A stretch of DNA of 64,000 nt from Tubiluchus corallicola (GCA_030141605.1 JAQGDQ010000105.1:374001-438000); one strand, 5' to 3'. Positions 22,537 through 35,589 are shown, counted from the first letter of the stretch. Notes: generated by a model not told the origin, from the sequence alone. Numbers and translations are program-made.

Positions 22537-25500
22537 GCAGTTTTAATACGTGCTTTACACTAAGCGTAATTCACTGTTAGACACTGTTTCCTCAACTCTG
22601 TGTGCTGCTAATATATAAACTATCGTGATTGTTAATTTATTGCTATTTTATTCACAGCTCTTGGTGTGGATCAATTGCCATTACTCTCGCAAGGTTTTCT
22701 GCCGCCTGGCCATTAAAGGCTAGCTTCCCGCTTAATGCCAGTCTGTTAAATGCTTTTGTCATCATTCCCATTCGGCTGACTTCATTCAGTTTCATTGTCA
22801 TTAGCGTCACGTGCTTCACTGTCTTTGAATTTTATTATCACAGATTTTGCGGCTGCCATCTCATAAATAACCACCGTGTTTTTCACACTGGCACTTCCTC
22901 TAAAACAGACTAGGGCATGGCAGCCAGTACCAAGCTCAGCTAAAATGCAGCTAGAGTAAACAGAAAAATTAACGTTTGAGGTGATGTTCTGAAGTTGCTG
23001 CAGTAAGATTTGTATAAAATTTTCCGAAAGTATTTCTGCTTCGCATTCAGATTAAAAAAGCAGACACTATGGGGAGACGTGTCAGACAGAAGAGGAAACC
23101 ACTAGAATAAAGTAAATCTGCATAGCAAACATCAAAGTACTTATGAGGATGAGCACATGAGGCGAACATGTACAACTACAAACTGTATGAGTTCTTTGAC
23201 TCTTGTGCACGCTTCAGCACACTGCAATCCCATATCCAGTATTTAACGAGAGAAACTACTTAAATCGACAGAAATCAAGTCAATTATTAAGCCACTGAAA
23301 TAGGCACGTCCAACGTGAAGGCAACTTACTTTAGCAAAAGAACTGAATTAAATTTAAGCATTTATTTCAGAATTTTCCCCAAGTAAAACAGTAGTCAAAA
23401 ACGTACTAAATAAAAGATATAGAACTACAAAAAAATGATAAAGCACACAACTATATGCAGCGCACACAATCATCCTCCCACCGCCCATTTCATTCACATT
23501 TGCCGTGCGTGTACGTGCGTGCGTACAATAATAGTCAGCAAAAAATACTAAAAGTCACGCTGGCCTGTTTGACATATTTAAAATTTCAGCCAGTGTTGGG
23601 GAACGTTTGACTGAAACCTACAATCACTGTTCCATATGTTCAGCAAAAGGAAATATTACAACTTTTACATAGCTTGTTTTTAATACATTTTTCGAATTAT
23701 AGTGTCAAAATACGGTATTTTAAGTTCAGTAAACATTCCCCTTGCTGAAAATTCATATTTTTGTGTAATTAAAACCATAATAATAAAATTTGTTCTATAG
23801 GGGTGCACAGCAAAGTTTGAGCAATGCGACATAAGCAATTTCCTTTTTGCGTTTACATTACCTAAATGAACGTCACGAATTTCTAAGTGCTTCACGCAAG
23901 TTGTCTTTGTGGATAAAGTATATGTTTCTTCCATGTTTACGACAAATTCACGTTTAATTGAAAAATCGCTATTACCATCGATAAGCTGTTAAAGTCCCAA
24001 CGCGGTCGGAGCCAACAAACATAATCATCTGCATAGGACAGGTCATTGCAGTAAATACCTCAGAAATAGCCAGAATCAGAAAAGCAACTGAAACTACACA
24101 GAAGCCGTATTAAACACGTTGGTCACCCATCCACCTACTAACTGAATTTGATGTTTCTCTATTGGTATGTTGCAGAAAGGTTATCAGAAAACGAGATAGC
24201 ACCACCATAAACAATGAAAAAAGCATTCAATTGAAAAAAAGAATCCGGAACTAGTTAGCCCTCTTAATGCCTCAAAACTGATACATGTAACAGGGCTTAC
24301 CTGTTTAACTGGCTTTATTCGCGCTTTAGCAGGTCTACTATTCCAATAGTAGCAAGATACTTCCATTAGAAAGTAGAGTACAATAAACCTACAAATGCGT
24401 TTCGTACAATGAACCATATATATGGCTGGTCTTTTATCCAATGGTTTTAGAAACAAGTTAAATGAGTCAAAGTTATGGACATTTGATTTAAATGTTAGTT
24501 AACTCCACTATGCAGTTTATGCCCCAATACCAAACGCAAATAAATGCAATTTCTAAGCTTAGCATTTTGTGAGCGAAAGTCGGGTGGCGCAGCTGGCAGT
24601 CTTTAAATGCTGATCCTGGCAAGAAAATAAATGAAGTAAAAACACTCACCCACTTTTATCTACTGCCTAATTAGATTTAATCTTTCCGCTCCGCGAAACA
24701 GTTCCTTGCTAATGCGCTTTCACGACATCGCTCGGCGACAGTCGTATCGAAACTAACTTTTTTCTCCATTTTCACTGTTTTCCAGGGCCACATTAATCAA
24801 AGAAAGGGGAAATGTATCGAAAAAAGGAAAATGTACAACTGGTAAGAAATGCACGCGTTTATATGCGTACTGCCTTATCTTGTTTAAAAAGAGCAGCAAG
24901 CTTTCGCCTCATATATTTAGGTTTTGTCCTAGTAATCAATACTTATCACCACATCTAATAATTTTCAATCTCTTTATTGCATAATACCGGAAAACGCCGA
25001 AGGGACATAAAACCTTAAAAACGGCAAATAACGCTTTAATGAAAAATTAAAATAATTTCCCGTGTATTGCGACCCCTTCTCGGCGCTTCGTGAGACTTAT
25101 TTTTGGCTAGACGCATCTTCGGTGCTTCACCATCTACCACACCATCTATATAGTCATCCGCAGTTCTACCAAAGTTGTGTTAACACTATAAACTTTCACC
25201 AGTTTTGAGTTTACTGTCTACCGAAGATCCAATTTCTTAGAGGTGTTACGTATTGAATCATTATTAGTAACAAATTTGGCAAAAAATAATAATAGTGACA
25301 AGTTTTATTGGCTAAAGAGCACCTAAAAACCAGCAACGAGAGAATAGTAAAAAAATGGTTAACAAAATCTACTGAAATTTGTTGAGCATTTTCAAACTTC
25401 CAGGCAGACATAAAAATGGCAGATACAAACAAACAAAATTTCAAATTTACGAAGGTGCTAAAGTTCTTGAAATGACTCATTTTCGCGGAAATGCTGACGT

Positions 25501-27292
25501 CACTGACCATGAACTTAATCTATCTCTGAGTGCTCTTCTGTCAAGGCGGTGATTATCTTCATCTTTTAATGCGCCGTTAATCATTTTCCATAAAACGTCG
25601 TCAAATTTTCCAATTACGATATAAATCGTGACAGATTATTGCATCATTAAAGACGTTGCGGATAATGGGTTGCTGAGTATGGCGGGCATGCAGCGGACAT
25701 GCTATTCTCACCCGCAATTTTATTCATTTGTATATCCAGGCTTTATTCAGATTCCAAATCTGCAGTCATACACAGAGTTGACATAATTAGCAAAAATTGT
25801 GCAAATTGTCATAGTAGAGTGCAATATGCTCCTATGACCATTTGCTATTTTTATCACTCGACATTCCTGATGTTTGATCGTATGTCGAAAAGGAACAGCT
25901 AGTTTCTGTGTTTATGGTAAAACAACGATTCTGGGAAACGCATTTTCATCCTGGCGAAAATATTTTCTGTGAAATAACACCTTAGAGAAACGATTGGAGG
26001 AGGTGAGAGCAAAAATTGTGCCTATAAGAATAATTCTAGTATATGCAAAATTTCTGGCAAACTGTTTCTTGTTTGTGTTACTCTTCTCTATAAAACTTTA
26101 CAAAAAGAAAGAATCTACCAAAATCAAGAAAATCCTAATAACGTCGCATCTTCTGAACCTGCAAACAAGTCAGACTTTAATACGATTTACTTTTCAATCG
26201 CGCTTTTGTTCACTGGATAGTCTCTGATTTCTCTAAAAAGAAACTTCAAAACGACGCCGTACGGATTAATATTTCTTTCTTAATTCCAAACGGGTTTTTA
26301 CAGACACGGAATGAAAAAAATGACATCTTTTTCACCCCAGCTTTATAAGTGTTTCATTTACCACTTGCTTTTTTGTTTGCCTTCCTGCTTGCCTGGTAGC
26401 TACACTTCCAGTCTACCTGACAAAACGACAAACCCAGCTAACCTATCAGCATGCGTAACCTATTTAGCATTTATATGACATCTCAGAATGCAACAGCGTA
26501 AGCAAACTGTCCATAAGAACAATAATAACAAAGTAAGCAAGCATTAGGCATGCCATTCTTGGATGTAAAATTCCTTGTATTTTGGTATTTCCTCGCACTG
26601 TAATACAATCTTGTGTGACGCATTAAATAGCCCCTAGTTATATTTACTGAAACTATTGTTCGAAAAACTGAATCCAACAGGCATTCAAGCAACCATGCAA
26701 TGCACTTTTTTGATAGCGTGATTTAACTTTGCTGATTATTTTAGAAATTACTGTAAACAGATGCGTGACTCATCTAATCTAGAAGCGACATTATGTATTA
26801 ATGACAATACTGAAAGTTCTAATAACAAGATTTCACGTCAACAAGTTGTTTTTATTTGATAATATCGAAAAAAAATTTCTCAAAAATTTGGTTAGGTAGG
26901 TTTCAGCTAAAAAGCTTTTTGTGTTTCTTAACAAAACAAAAAAGGCATGGCTTAAACAAACTATAGAAGACATAGGAAAAACGTAAAACATAAAAGGAAT
27001 AAAGAGGGAACAAGAGAATAATCTGAAACAGAAGAAGCAAGCTAAACCACGACGAAAATCACCGTGGAGCTATTAATGGAAGATGAGGAGCTAAAAGGAA
27101 AACAAAAAAAATCGCAAATGCACCACTGTGCTACAGATGTTTTGAAAGAAAATTTTGTCTAACAACAGTTGTCAAAAATGTGTTTATAAAACCCAGCTGG
27201 CTTTAAAGTAGCACAAACTTTTTGCTCCATTTCGCTTGTCCAAACATCACTAAAGATATGAAATGCTCTGAATTTCCATTTCCCTGTGACCA

Positions 27293-27296
<4 letters not shown>
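22534..27296. other. Intergenic, almost featureless
   Basis: Short open frames occur on both strands but none has splice context, homologous motifs or a neighbour in phase. A tRNA A-box-like segment lies at 24583-24596, and 26926-27115 has a purine-rich plus strand similar to 16.4-17.0 kb. Confidence 0.4.
24583..24622 (+). repeat. Possible truncated tRNA-derived SINE head
   Basis: GGTGGCGCAGCTGGCAGT fits a Pol III A-box in tRNA context. No B-box follows at the right distance. Confidence 0.2.

Positions 27297-27334
<38 letters not shown>
27296..27334. repeat. (TA)n microsatellite, about 38 bp
   Basis: Alternating TA dinucleotides. They create the spurious Tyr-Ile open frames seen on both strands. 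Confidence 0.95.
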
Positions 27335-27336
<2 letters not shown>

Positions 27337-29723
27337 TTCGATATATCCGATTCAGCCAACATTTTATATAGATCAGCCTATACCTGTTCTGTCCGCTTTT
27401 GAAACGTCTTTTCAGTGCAATAAGCTTGGAAATTCGCCGCGGTACATGTTTATTAGTGCTCCAGTAGTAATAAATGCGTGGAATAATAAACTTTGCCAAC
27501 ATAAAACCTGCAGCGTGGTTTCATTAGATAAGCATTACACTAGCTGGAATTAGTTAAACAAAACGAAAACGACGAACTCAAACACTTCACAGTTTATGGC
27601 AGAGCAACGGCATAAATGTTTAGCGCGATTGTCATAGAGTAAAATTAATTAAACGCAGGGTAATTGTTATTATACACTGTATTTGCTGAAATAGAGTTCG
27701 TTTTACACGGATATCGATGTATTTTGATCAAATACTTGATAATTTTCGACTCAAGCACAATAAACAGCCAAGCAAAACACTTAGGTAGAGGTATGAATTC
27801 CTACAATAAAAATCATGTGCTACTTTTTATCCACATCCTACCAACACTGTTTGAATACAAATACTACTACGGACTGACGTCCAATTAGACCCCATTTGAA
27901 ATTGGGCCAACAATGAAATACTTCTGTTACAGTTAATGGAATGTTTTTCTTCTATAGAAATGACCAAAATTCTAAGTTATCTGTTCTATGTTTTAGATAA
28001 AAATGTCTACAGAATTCAATTCAAACGCAAACTGAATGAATATCATCAACATCATATCTCCATCACGTCAACTGTAGACAATGGGCAGGTACAATTGTAA
28101 AGTGAAAGAAATCTGCTCCAAGACAGGTAAAAACAGCAAAAATCCAACAAAAACTAGACACTGCTACACCACTTCCGAACATGAACAAATATGATATACT
28201 TCAAATCATATATATTTATAATATATATTGATTCAGACTTCTGTCAAAGAATTTTGAATGTTGTTAGTACTACAATGAGTGTGACAGAGCTGTCAAAAGT
28301 GACAGTTGGTTGATGAAGATGACAACGACGATGACGATGACAATGACGATTTATCAGTAAATTCGGGATTCATGCCGCGTGCTCAAAGGAGCTCATATTT
28401 CTTTTTTCAAAAACAAATCTTTCGGTTGCAAAAAAACGTAAAAGCAGCGTAACATCCAATACACTTACACAACCCCACTGTTTTCCAATTAATAAATCGT
28501 TTTATAATCTCTTCTAATCCTCCGGGCAGCTGTGATGGAGAAATAGTCTAAGGGAAGCCATGCAGTTATGCCGTACAGGGAAGCCATGTTTTAGGCGGAT
28601 TCAAGGAAATTAGGCGTCAACTGATTATGCCGTTTGTTTGCTGAAGTCTCCTTCGCTTTTCGGTTTAGCCTGGGCAAACATCCGTTTATGAGTTTACTAC
28701 ACGTTTCTAAATGAATTTCAGATCTCAGAGTTCACTCATATCGTAAACACTTCCCGGATGTTAAATATTATAATAGGCACACTATAACGAGTCAATAACA
28801 ATGTAAATATTTCTTTGATGTTAACTCTGTTGGTGCAGCCGACGATATAATTGGTAAATCGCAATTTCATGAAAATTTCGATTGCAGCACAATTATATTA
28901 ATTAATTTTTATTTGTGCCCTTTTACTGTTTCGAACAAGCTTCAGTGTTGTTCGAAATACGGTGTGTTATTTGTAATTTAATTTTTAGATGACTAAAAGC
29001 TGTGAATGTTAAATGAATTATAAAATTGTAGTTATTCGTAGTTATTGAGACACTGAGTACTTTCCTTGCATTTTTTGCATTCTGTTTTTTTAAATTTACG
29101 TGTTTGCGTTTAGGATTGGACCAAACGATTGCGCCTTCTGACTAGAAATACGTTTTTAAGCAAAAACCGTATCTCCAAAAAGTTCAGTGATGGTGTTAAG
29201 GGTATGTGGGCGACTGGCTTGATTAGTAAATGGATTTAAAGCGGTTGTACAAAAATCTGCCTCTAGTCAGATTCAACTTCCTGCCTCCAGCCATATTTCT
29301 CTTTGAAAAAAAGGATATTGTACATAAACAATTAAATATCAACACATGGCTACAAACTCTGTTTACGCTAAGCAGAAAATCGATGGCACATTCTAGCTTT
29401 CTTAAGTCCAGACCAAATTTAAGCACTTTCAGCTAGAGCCACCTAAGTTTTTTGTAACTACCTGCGCGAACATAACGTAAATGAGTGGGTACGCATGTTC
29501 AGAGTTATCAAAAGTTAAAATGAGCTAACGTCTTCGCTTCACTTTACCGTATAAATGCGATTTGAGACACCGCCGCTCCAGTGATTTATAAAATTATTTT
29601 TGCAATAAGCTGTTCTGATAAAAAAATTAAATAAAAATGATCTCAGGAGTAACCAATCAACATCGTCACTGTGAATGTGCATTTTTTATTTTGTATAATT
29701 CAGCTGTTGTATAACGGGTGCAG

Positions 29724-29724
<1 letters not shown>
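27335..29724. other. Intergenic, nothing recognised
   Basis: Contains a short GAC/GAT-type simple repeat at about 28313-28350 and a repeated 'gggaagccatg' (near 28553 and 28579). The overlapping 67/68-codon frames on both strands at 29223-29436 have no domain. Confidence 0.4.
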
Positions 29725-29795
<71 letters not shown>

Positions 29796-29820
29796 CATCA
29801 TCATCATCATCATCATCATT
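29725..29820. repeat. (TCA)n microsatellite, about 95 bp
   Basis: About 30 TCA units with one slip near 29795. It gives poly-His then poly-Ile in one plus frame and poly-Met on the minus strand, none of them genuine coding. Confidence 0.95.
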
Positions 29821-31865
29821 GCTATACTAAGCGTTGCAGTTGACGTTTGGATTCTGGTTAATGTCAAAAAACATTGTAGCTGTCGTGTCTGTATACAAGA
29901 TATGAACACCGAACTGCAGTTTGCTTTGGTCGAACTCAACATAATCTTTCCTCTGAATACCGGAAAAACTCGGCTTGGCTTAAAGGTTTGGTGAAGCATA
30001 AACTAGGGTTGCAGTAGCAATAATTAAATTCTACTTCCTATAATTTACATCATTAGTTCCAGCCAGGGGCTTCTAGACCTTTTAGCCAATTCTTCGAAGT
30101 TTCGCTAAACTCACAGTTGATAAATAGTAATTGACTTGGTGTAGATTTGCGTTCGACACAAACTAAGCTCGCGAACAAAGATCGGTAATATTTCATTCAA
30201 GTCAAAGACGCGCGAGAACCTATATCAGAGCAAAAGCATTCTATAAGTCACCTTTTTAGCAATTACGTCCCAACGTATCAATGCGAATTGAATGCAGGTT
30301 CCTCACGTTGGGTGCTGAACTGGAAAACACAAACACACGGGCCTACTGATTCGCGTAACATCCCAACGTCTTTATAGATGCGAGAATGCAATGTCTTCGT
30401 AAAGAACTGAACCGCAACATGGTAGAGGGTGGGAGGGAAAATAAACAGCATTTCACGGTTGTTAAAATATCACTATTTAAATGCAACAGCATTAATTAAA
30501 CTGATATGAATGTCAAATAGGCATTTTCCACTAAATGTGGTTGTAGTTTGTTCACTTAGCCAAAAAACTATCATTTCGCCAAATAATAATCGAGCCAACA
30601 TTAATAAGAAAATATTAATATTTAACAAAATCTATTTCCTTATTTGAATTCCCATTTTTGACAGAGCGCGGTTTGTCCCACCATACACCTTCCTTCTTTC
30701 TGTAAACGAAACATGCGCATTATGCGAACAATTTTTAATCAGGCGTAAGAATTGTAGCATTTTCATTAATTATATGCTGAGATGCAGTTTAAATCATTAA
30801 TTAGGATATTAAAATATATTCGCAATTCAATCAAGCGCAACGGCGCAATAAAAGCTCGTTACTTGGGGGGGGGGGGTAATTAATCGAACGCTGAAATTAA
30901 GAAAATTTGATGAAATCAAGATGCTTTTCCTCTATGTAATTGAGTGTTTACATTAATTTCACAAGGCCAAGACTAGCACACAGCAGATACGTTTCCCATG
31001 AGCAAACATGCCCAACTGCTCAAGCCATTCAGGCAATATGTAATTTCGGAATTATTGCCAGAATTTTGGAACAAAGATCAACAATTATACTGAACGAAGG
31101 CTAGCATAGCAGGAAAAACTAAGTATAAATAGTCATGGTACGCCGGGTCGATCGGGTAATAACAAGACAATGTAGACCAGTCGATAACAAGACTCTCAAT
31201 ATAAGACTAATAAGAGATATCAATGTAGACCAGAAAATCGAATACAAGTGACTGTTAATTTAATCTTTTTTAACTACCTGACAAAACATCGAACATATGA
31301 GGCGTACAATTTATTTAATATCATTGTCGTAAAAACGGCAGCAAGTGCGATACCATTTTATTAAAATTTGAAATCTATGGTATTTGCAGAATCAAAACCC
31401 CTTCCGGTGAGCACACTAACTGGCTAGTTCAGCTTTAAGAAATCATAATAATGTCATCAAGCTGTGTTTTCTTACGAGCGTTGATTTAGGTTCAATTTCG
31501 AGAGCTGTCAGTTTAACTATTAGTGACAAAAAACTGAATAAAATGGCTGAATAAAGTTTAACTTCTAGCTGAACAGGTTTCGCTTCTTGCCTAACTGACA
31601 CAAAAATGGGGCCTACTACAGTAAAATTTGCTCAGGATTATCATTTGTGATGAATCTTGGTATTAAGATTGTAGCTAATCAGATAACGCATTACCGGAAT
31701 TTTAGGCTCAATGTTAGTAAAATAGTCTATTAGTCTAATTAGCTAGAATATCTGTATAGTGTTAGCGATCTAACATTGGTAATGCTGATTTAACATCAGT
31801 AATGTTGAATATGGTTGGCCAGCGATAAAGGGTGAACTTTGGACTGCTTTGATCACGCAAAAATA
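29821..31865. other. Intergenic, nothing recognised
   Basis: Includes a short poly(G) run near 30867-30876 and a small direct repeat (CAATGTAGACCAG, near 31169 and 31220). No gene supported. Confidence 0.4.
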
Positions 31866-31945
31866 TTGTGGCCTAGTGGTTTAAGACGTCTATCTTGTAA
31901 AAGCAGAAGGCAGAAGCTCCCTGTTTCAGATCCAGCCTGAATTGC
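31866..31945 (+). repeat. tRNA-derived SINE (A- and B-box head)
   Basis: TGGCCTAGTGGTTTAAGAC at 31869 matches a Pol III A-box in tRNA context. GTTTCAGATCC at 31923-31933 sits about 54 bp downstream as a decayed B-box. The arms do not fold as a functional tRNA. The tail is not defined. Confidence 0.45.
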
Positions 31946-33220
31946 AAACTTTTCACATTTCCTGTCCTTCGAATTTGATACTAAAATTTTATTATTTGAG
32001 GATTTGTCCTATCACCTTTATTATAATGACTTGTTGCAAAAAGATTCACTAAAACAGAGCTGGATGTGCTGAAAAGACATCCAATAAAAACATAAAGTAA
32101 CTTGTAAAAGATCTGCTGTTCTGCGTCGTACGATTTTTGTTTGTTCTATTTTTTTGTACTTTAATAGCATAACTGTGAAAGGTTTTTAGTATACAAAAGC
32201 CGTAATTCCCACTTGTTAATCAATCGCACAAGAAGATTGCAAATTAATTATTTTTTGTTCTAAATAAGGAAATGCAAAGTTCACGGCAAGCCTATTTGTA
32301 GCAACAATCCCAGGTGCAATAATCCTGACTATGAATTTTTGAAACCAAATTAGGTCAAAAGGTCCAGATTGGAGAATTATCATAGGTGTAATAGTCTTTA
32401 AGTTGAGTCTTTATAGTACATGTAATGGCTAGTGAGACCGCATTTATGCTAAAATTGAATATAGACGTTGCATTCTAATCATGACATTTTAGTTTGATAT
32501 ATTCAGAGTTACAAAACGTTCAGTTTTGCCACGGATATAAGCAATCTTCTTAGGGCGCTATTAGGTGCAACTTAATTCAGATTGACAGTACTGATAAAAC
32601 TGGGTCAGCAGAGCAGAACCACGTTATTGACAGGCATACTCTTTAGATAAGATAGTTTTTGTCTTTATACAACAATTAATCAACTTAATTAGTAAAGTAT
32701 TACTTCTAAATTAATTGAACAATCTAAACGTTCATATTAATTACAATCTTCAGAATAGAATCGCAAAGTCGAAAGACAAGCTCTAAGGAAGGAGATTAAT
32801 GCGATTAGCCTTGAGACCTTCTCTTATCTCTCCTTTACAGACGAATTAGCTCATTGTGGAATGTTATCAAATTCCAATCAAGCATGGCCAACCAATGCAG
32901 CAATGCGTTTCATTTTCACAAAAGCATTATTACTTCGTCGGTAATATCAGGGACAGCGGCGAAAATCGGTACAATTTTTTTCAGTTAAGCATCGGTGGCT
33001 CCATTTAAAGTATCCGGTTTAACACTGCGTCTTCTGGACGACAAAACCGCATAGAAATGCAGAATGCCAACAGAAAGAACAAAACTAACTAAAAGAAGCC
33101 ATTTGGTAGAAATTGGAAAACGGCTGTACTCTTAACAAAAAAACTCAGTTACACCAAGATAAAAACATACACCACTGATGTCGTCGTCCAGTCTGAGATT
33201 CATATATCGTTATATATTCG
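31946..33220. other. Intergenic, nothing recognised
   Basis: AT-rich, no supportable exon or RNA gene. Confidence 0.4.
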
Positions 33221-33436
33221 TTATATATATTCGTTAGCCATGGCAGTATTCAACTGGCGTATGTTATTGCAAATATGAACTCTACTGTAAGGGCTGGTTT
33301 GCAGCACAGCTTCCTCAAGCTCTTGAAGTATTTGAAAGAAACCATTGAAGCTTGTCTGATGTCTTTTCTTCACGCGACCGCGAAAAGCTGTGTGCTCTGT
33401 TCGGCAGTCAAAATCTACTTGAAGGCCCTTGCGCAA
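33221..33436 (-). CDS. Candidate exon or element-derived coding remnant
   Basis: A 71-residue minus-strand frame ends in TAA at 33221. It contains RVKKRHQTSFNGFFQILQELEE and YSRVHICNNIRQLNTAMANEY, a mixed amphipathic composition that looks more like true protein than chance in this AT-rich DNA. Upstream an AG (GCGCAAG) could be an acceptor. No family recognised and no other exon found. Confidence 0.25.
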   Translation of the reverse strand: MRKGLQVDFDCRTEHTAFRGRVKKRHQTSFNGFFQILQELEEAVLQTSPYSRVHICNNIRQLNTAMANEYI

Positions 33437-33639
33437 CTAAATTGCTAATTTACTTGTAGTAATTTCGATCAGTGACTTTTCTGGTTCTTAATGTTTTGCG
33501 ACTCGTGAGTCTGATTAACTCACTACGTCAACAATTAAAACAAGGGATGGTAGCTGGAAAAAATTTTCAGCTTCAAAAAGACCAAGTTTAAAAACATGTC
33601 TTTGCGTTTGGGGTTCTAATGACGAAAAATAATCAGAAG

Positions 33640-33790
33640 AAAATAAATAAATACATAAATAAATGTTTAAAGAACCTATGAATGAAATAATGAATAAATA
33701 AATAAATATTTAAATATGGATAAATGAACGAATAAACGGATGAGGGGTGGGTCAGTGAATAAAAGCATCTGAATGAACAAATGAGTGAAT
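33640..33790. repeat. Degenerate (AATA/ATGA)n tetranucleotide tract
   Basis: Plus strand made mostly of aaataaat, gaatgaat and gaataaac-type units, drifting toward unique sequence after about 33790. Confidence 0.8.
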
Positions 33791-34019
33791 GACACGAGAC
33801 AACACGAAACGACGCCAGGGCACATGACAGAGTACAGACTAAATATAAATAAAATTACAAGAAAGAGATATACGAATAAACAAAGGAACACGTGAGCCAA
33901 GTGACACATGTTATGTAATGAAAAATCTCATCAAACAAAAGTTATAGTAATTGAACCATTATATGATTATATGGGTCGATATGCAATTTGTATTGTTTTC
34001 CTAACCACTTGTATTTAAT

Positions 34020-34024
34020 CTCAG
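34020..34024. repeat. 5' target-site duplication of the LTR retrotransposon
   Basis: CTCAG, identical to 41997-42001. Five base pairs is the usual Ty3/gypsy duplication. Confidence 0.9.
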
Positions 34025-34025
34025 T

Positions 34026-34029
34026 NNNN
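34026..34029. other. Four undetermined bases (N)
   Basis: The only Ns in the window. They fall exactly at LTR positions 2-5 and the LTR lengths agree if they stand for four bases, so they look like an assembly or base-calling mark at the repeat edge. Confidence 0.95.
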
Positions 34030-34410
34030 CGCTCAGGCTTATTTTAGGCCAGGTTATGTAACTAGTTCCTACTGTTATAATTCCACCATTAATTATTGTC
34101 AATTTTTATAAAAGAAGTTTAGTTAAACTGTTTAATGATATAAGGCTAGAAGCCAACTTGTTCTGAAATCAGATTTCACCTGTACATTCAATGATACTGT
34201 TTATGCATTACTACTATATCATGTGACTGAAGCCACGTAGACGAAATTTTGGCTGTTGAGTTCGCCCAGGTATTCCGCTTTAAGTTGTCGAGTTAAGCGG
34301 ACGTTCTCATGTCATGAAATGATGGTTTAGTAGTAACGGTGCTCGTTTGTAGAAAAGCTATCTGTCTACCTGGTTACGACAGAGACGATAGTCGCATTTT
34401 TGCGATGATG

Positions 34411-34521
34411 CTTACCTGTTGCTGATTATATTTTCCTGACGCTGATGATACATCACTTACCAGTTGTCGATGATATCTGCTGCTGATGATACTTACCCGA
34501 TTTACCTGACGTTGATGATAC
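34411..34521 (+). repeat. Short internal repeats in the LTR (GCTGATGATAC)
   Basis: Four variants of GCTGATGATAC, each near a CTTACC or CCTGACG block, lie within about 110 bp just upstream of the presumed promoter. The same array is at 41378-41488. Such arrays often hold transcription-factor sites, but that is inference. Confidence 0.55.
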
Positions 34522-34611
34522 TGTCGTTGGTGCTTCCATGCTGATTACAAAATTGGTAATCCTTACCTTGCGACGAGTGCAGGAGCTTGGATGCTACCCC
34601 ATTTTGGCGTC

Positions 34612-34640
34612 ATATAAGTGGAGGCGTGTACATCAGGAGT
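34612..34640 (+). promoter_or_regulatory. Candidate LTR promoter (TATA-like)
   Basis: ATATAAG at 34612-34618 in a GC-richer setting is the best TATA-like element in the LTR. Transcription would start some 25-30 bases downstream. Confidence 0.4.
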
Positions 34641-35032
34641 CGTCAAAGTTTGGAGACGTCGTCGTCCACGTAATCAGCTCCATCAAGAGGTAGTGTAGTC
34701 AACCGTTCTATGGTGCACCATTCCTTGATCAAGCCCCTGGTGAGGAGATGCTGCGGAATGGGAGCAGGAGAATAGTCGCTTGATGATGCCAAGACTGGAC
34801 TGGTGAAAAACATTACGTTGTTCTTTCTCTTCTTAGCCGGCTTAATCTTTATTATTAACATTTGTCTTGTAATGTGTTTTGAAATATTCATTAAATTGTT
34901 ATATTATTTTATTAATTCAGTGGTTTCTTCACAGTGTTTTCGACTAAGTGTTTTATTCTTTACCTAAGGGTTACACTTAAGTCACGAACCACATATTTAC
35001 AATAACGGAACTTAGACTACATCGTCACATTA

Positions 35033-35050
35033 TGGTGTCAGAAGTGGGAT
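35033..35050 (+). promoter_or_regulatory. Primer-binding site, tRNA-Leu type
   Basis: TGGTGTCAGAAGTGGGAT starts 3 bases after the LTR. It is complementary over 18 nt to the 3' end (with CCA) of animal tRNA-Leu(CAA) as I recall that sequence. Confidence 0.85.
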
Positions 35051-35589
35051 ATTTGACTTTATTTGGTGTAACTCGGTAGGAATAAAATTCTTTGTCAGCA
35101 TTTTGAGAATTTAATGATATTTACTTTCAGGTAATTAGTTACATAGCTAATTTTCTGGGGGAATCTTTGGGCAAAAGCATTTCGAAAGAACATAGCATCT
35201 TCCGTTGAGTGAATTTATTGATTACTCAGTTGAATGTGTTTTTGTCCATTACTTAAATAGGTTTCCTGTAGATTTTATAAACGCTATAATTCCAGGTGTA
35301 TGCCGACTTGAATGCCGATTTGACCTTGATTGCACTGTAAACGTTTCAAGTGCTAGTGAAACCGTTATTTCGTTGCAGGCTAGTCAAAAGTCTTGGCCTA
35401 GATTTTGTATATTCTAGTTTGCTACTTTGTTTGATTTGCACGTACATTACCCTACTATACAGTATTTTTGTCTGTTTGTATGCGTTGAGCCAGTGTGTGT
35501 CAGTTGAATGATAGATCTATAAATATTCTGCAAGCATAAAGTTTTTTTCACTGTAACTACTATTTGTCCTATATTATCCTGTGATTAGA
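35051..35589 (+). other. Untranslated leader of the retrotransposon
   Basis: About 540 bp between the primer site and the first ATG of the long frame. It should contain packaging signals, but none can be recognised by eye. Confidence 0.7.

Larger units (their letters stand above)
34025..35029 (+). repeat. 5' LTR (1005 bp)
   Basis: Aligned with the 3' LTR at a constant offset of 6967 bases. Differences: 34572 (G versus A at 41539) and 34637 (G versus A at 41604), plus four unknown bases at LTR positions 2-5. A reverse-strand frame of 82 codons present in both LTRs is a by-product of the duplication. Confidence 0.97.

Noticed and set aside
27159-27553. Frames with Tyr-Ile repeats on both strands
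   Set aside because: Generated by the (TA)n microsatellite.
29725-29820. CRISPR array or other regular spaced repeat
   Set aside because: Contiguous trinucleotide repeat with no spacers, in a eukaryotic genome.
29671-29994. 107-codon frame with a poly-His run (and poly-Met opposite)
   Set aside because: Product of the (TCA)n microsatellite with no coding context on either side.
31866-31945. A functional tRNA gene
   Set aside because: A- and B-boxes are present but the B-box is decayed and the arms do not pair as a cloverleaf.
34643-34891. 82-codon minus-strand frame, identical at 41610-41858
   Set aside because: The identity is explained by the two LTRs; no domain, no splice context and antisense to the LTR.
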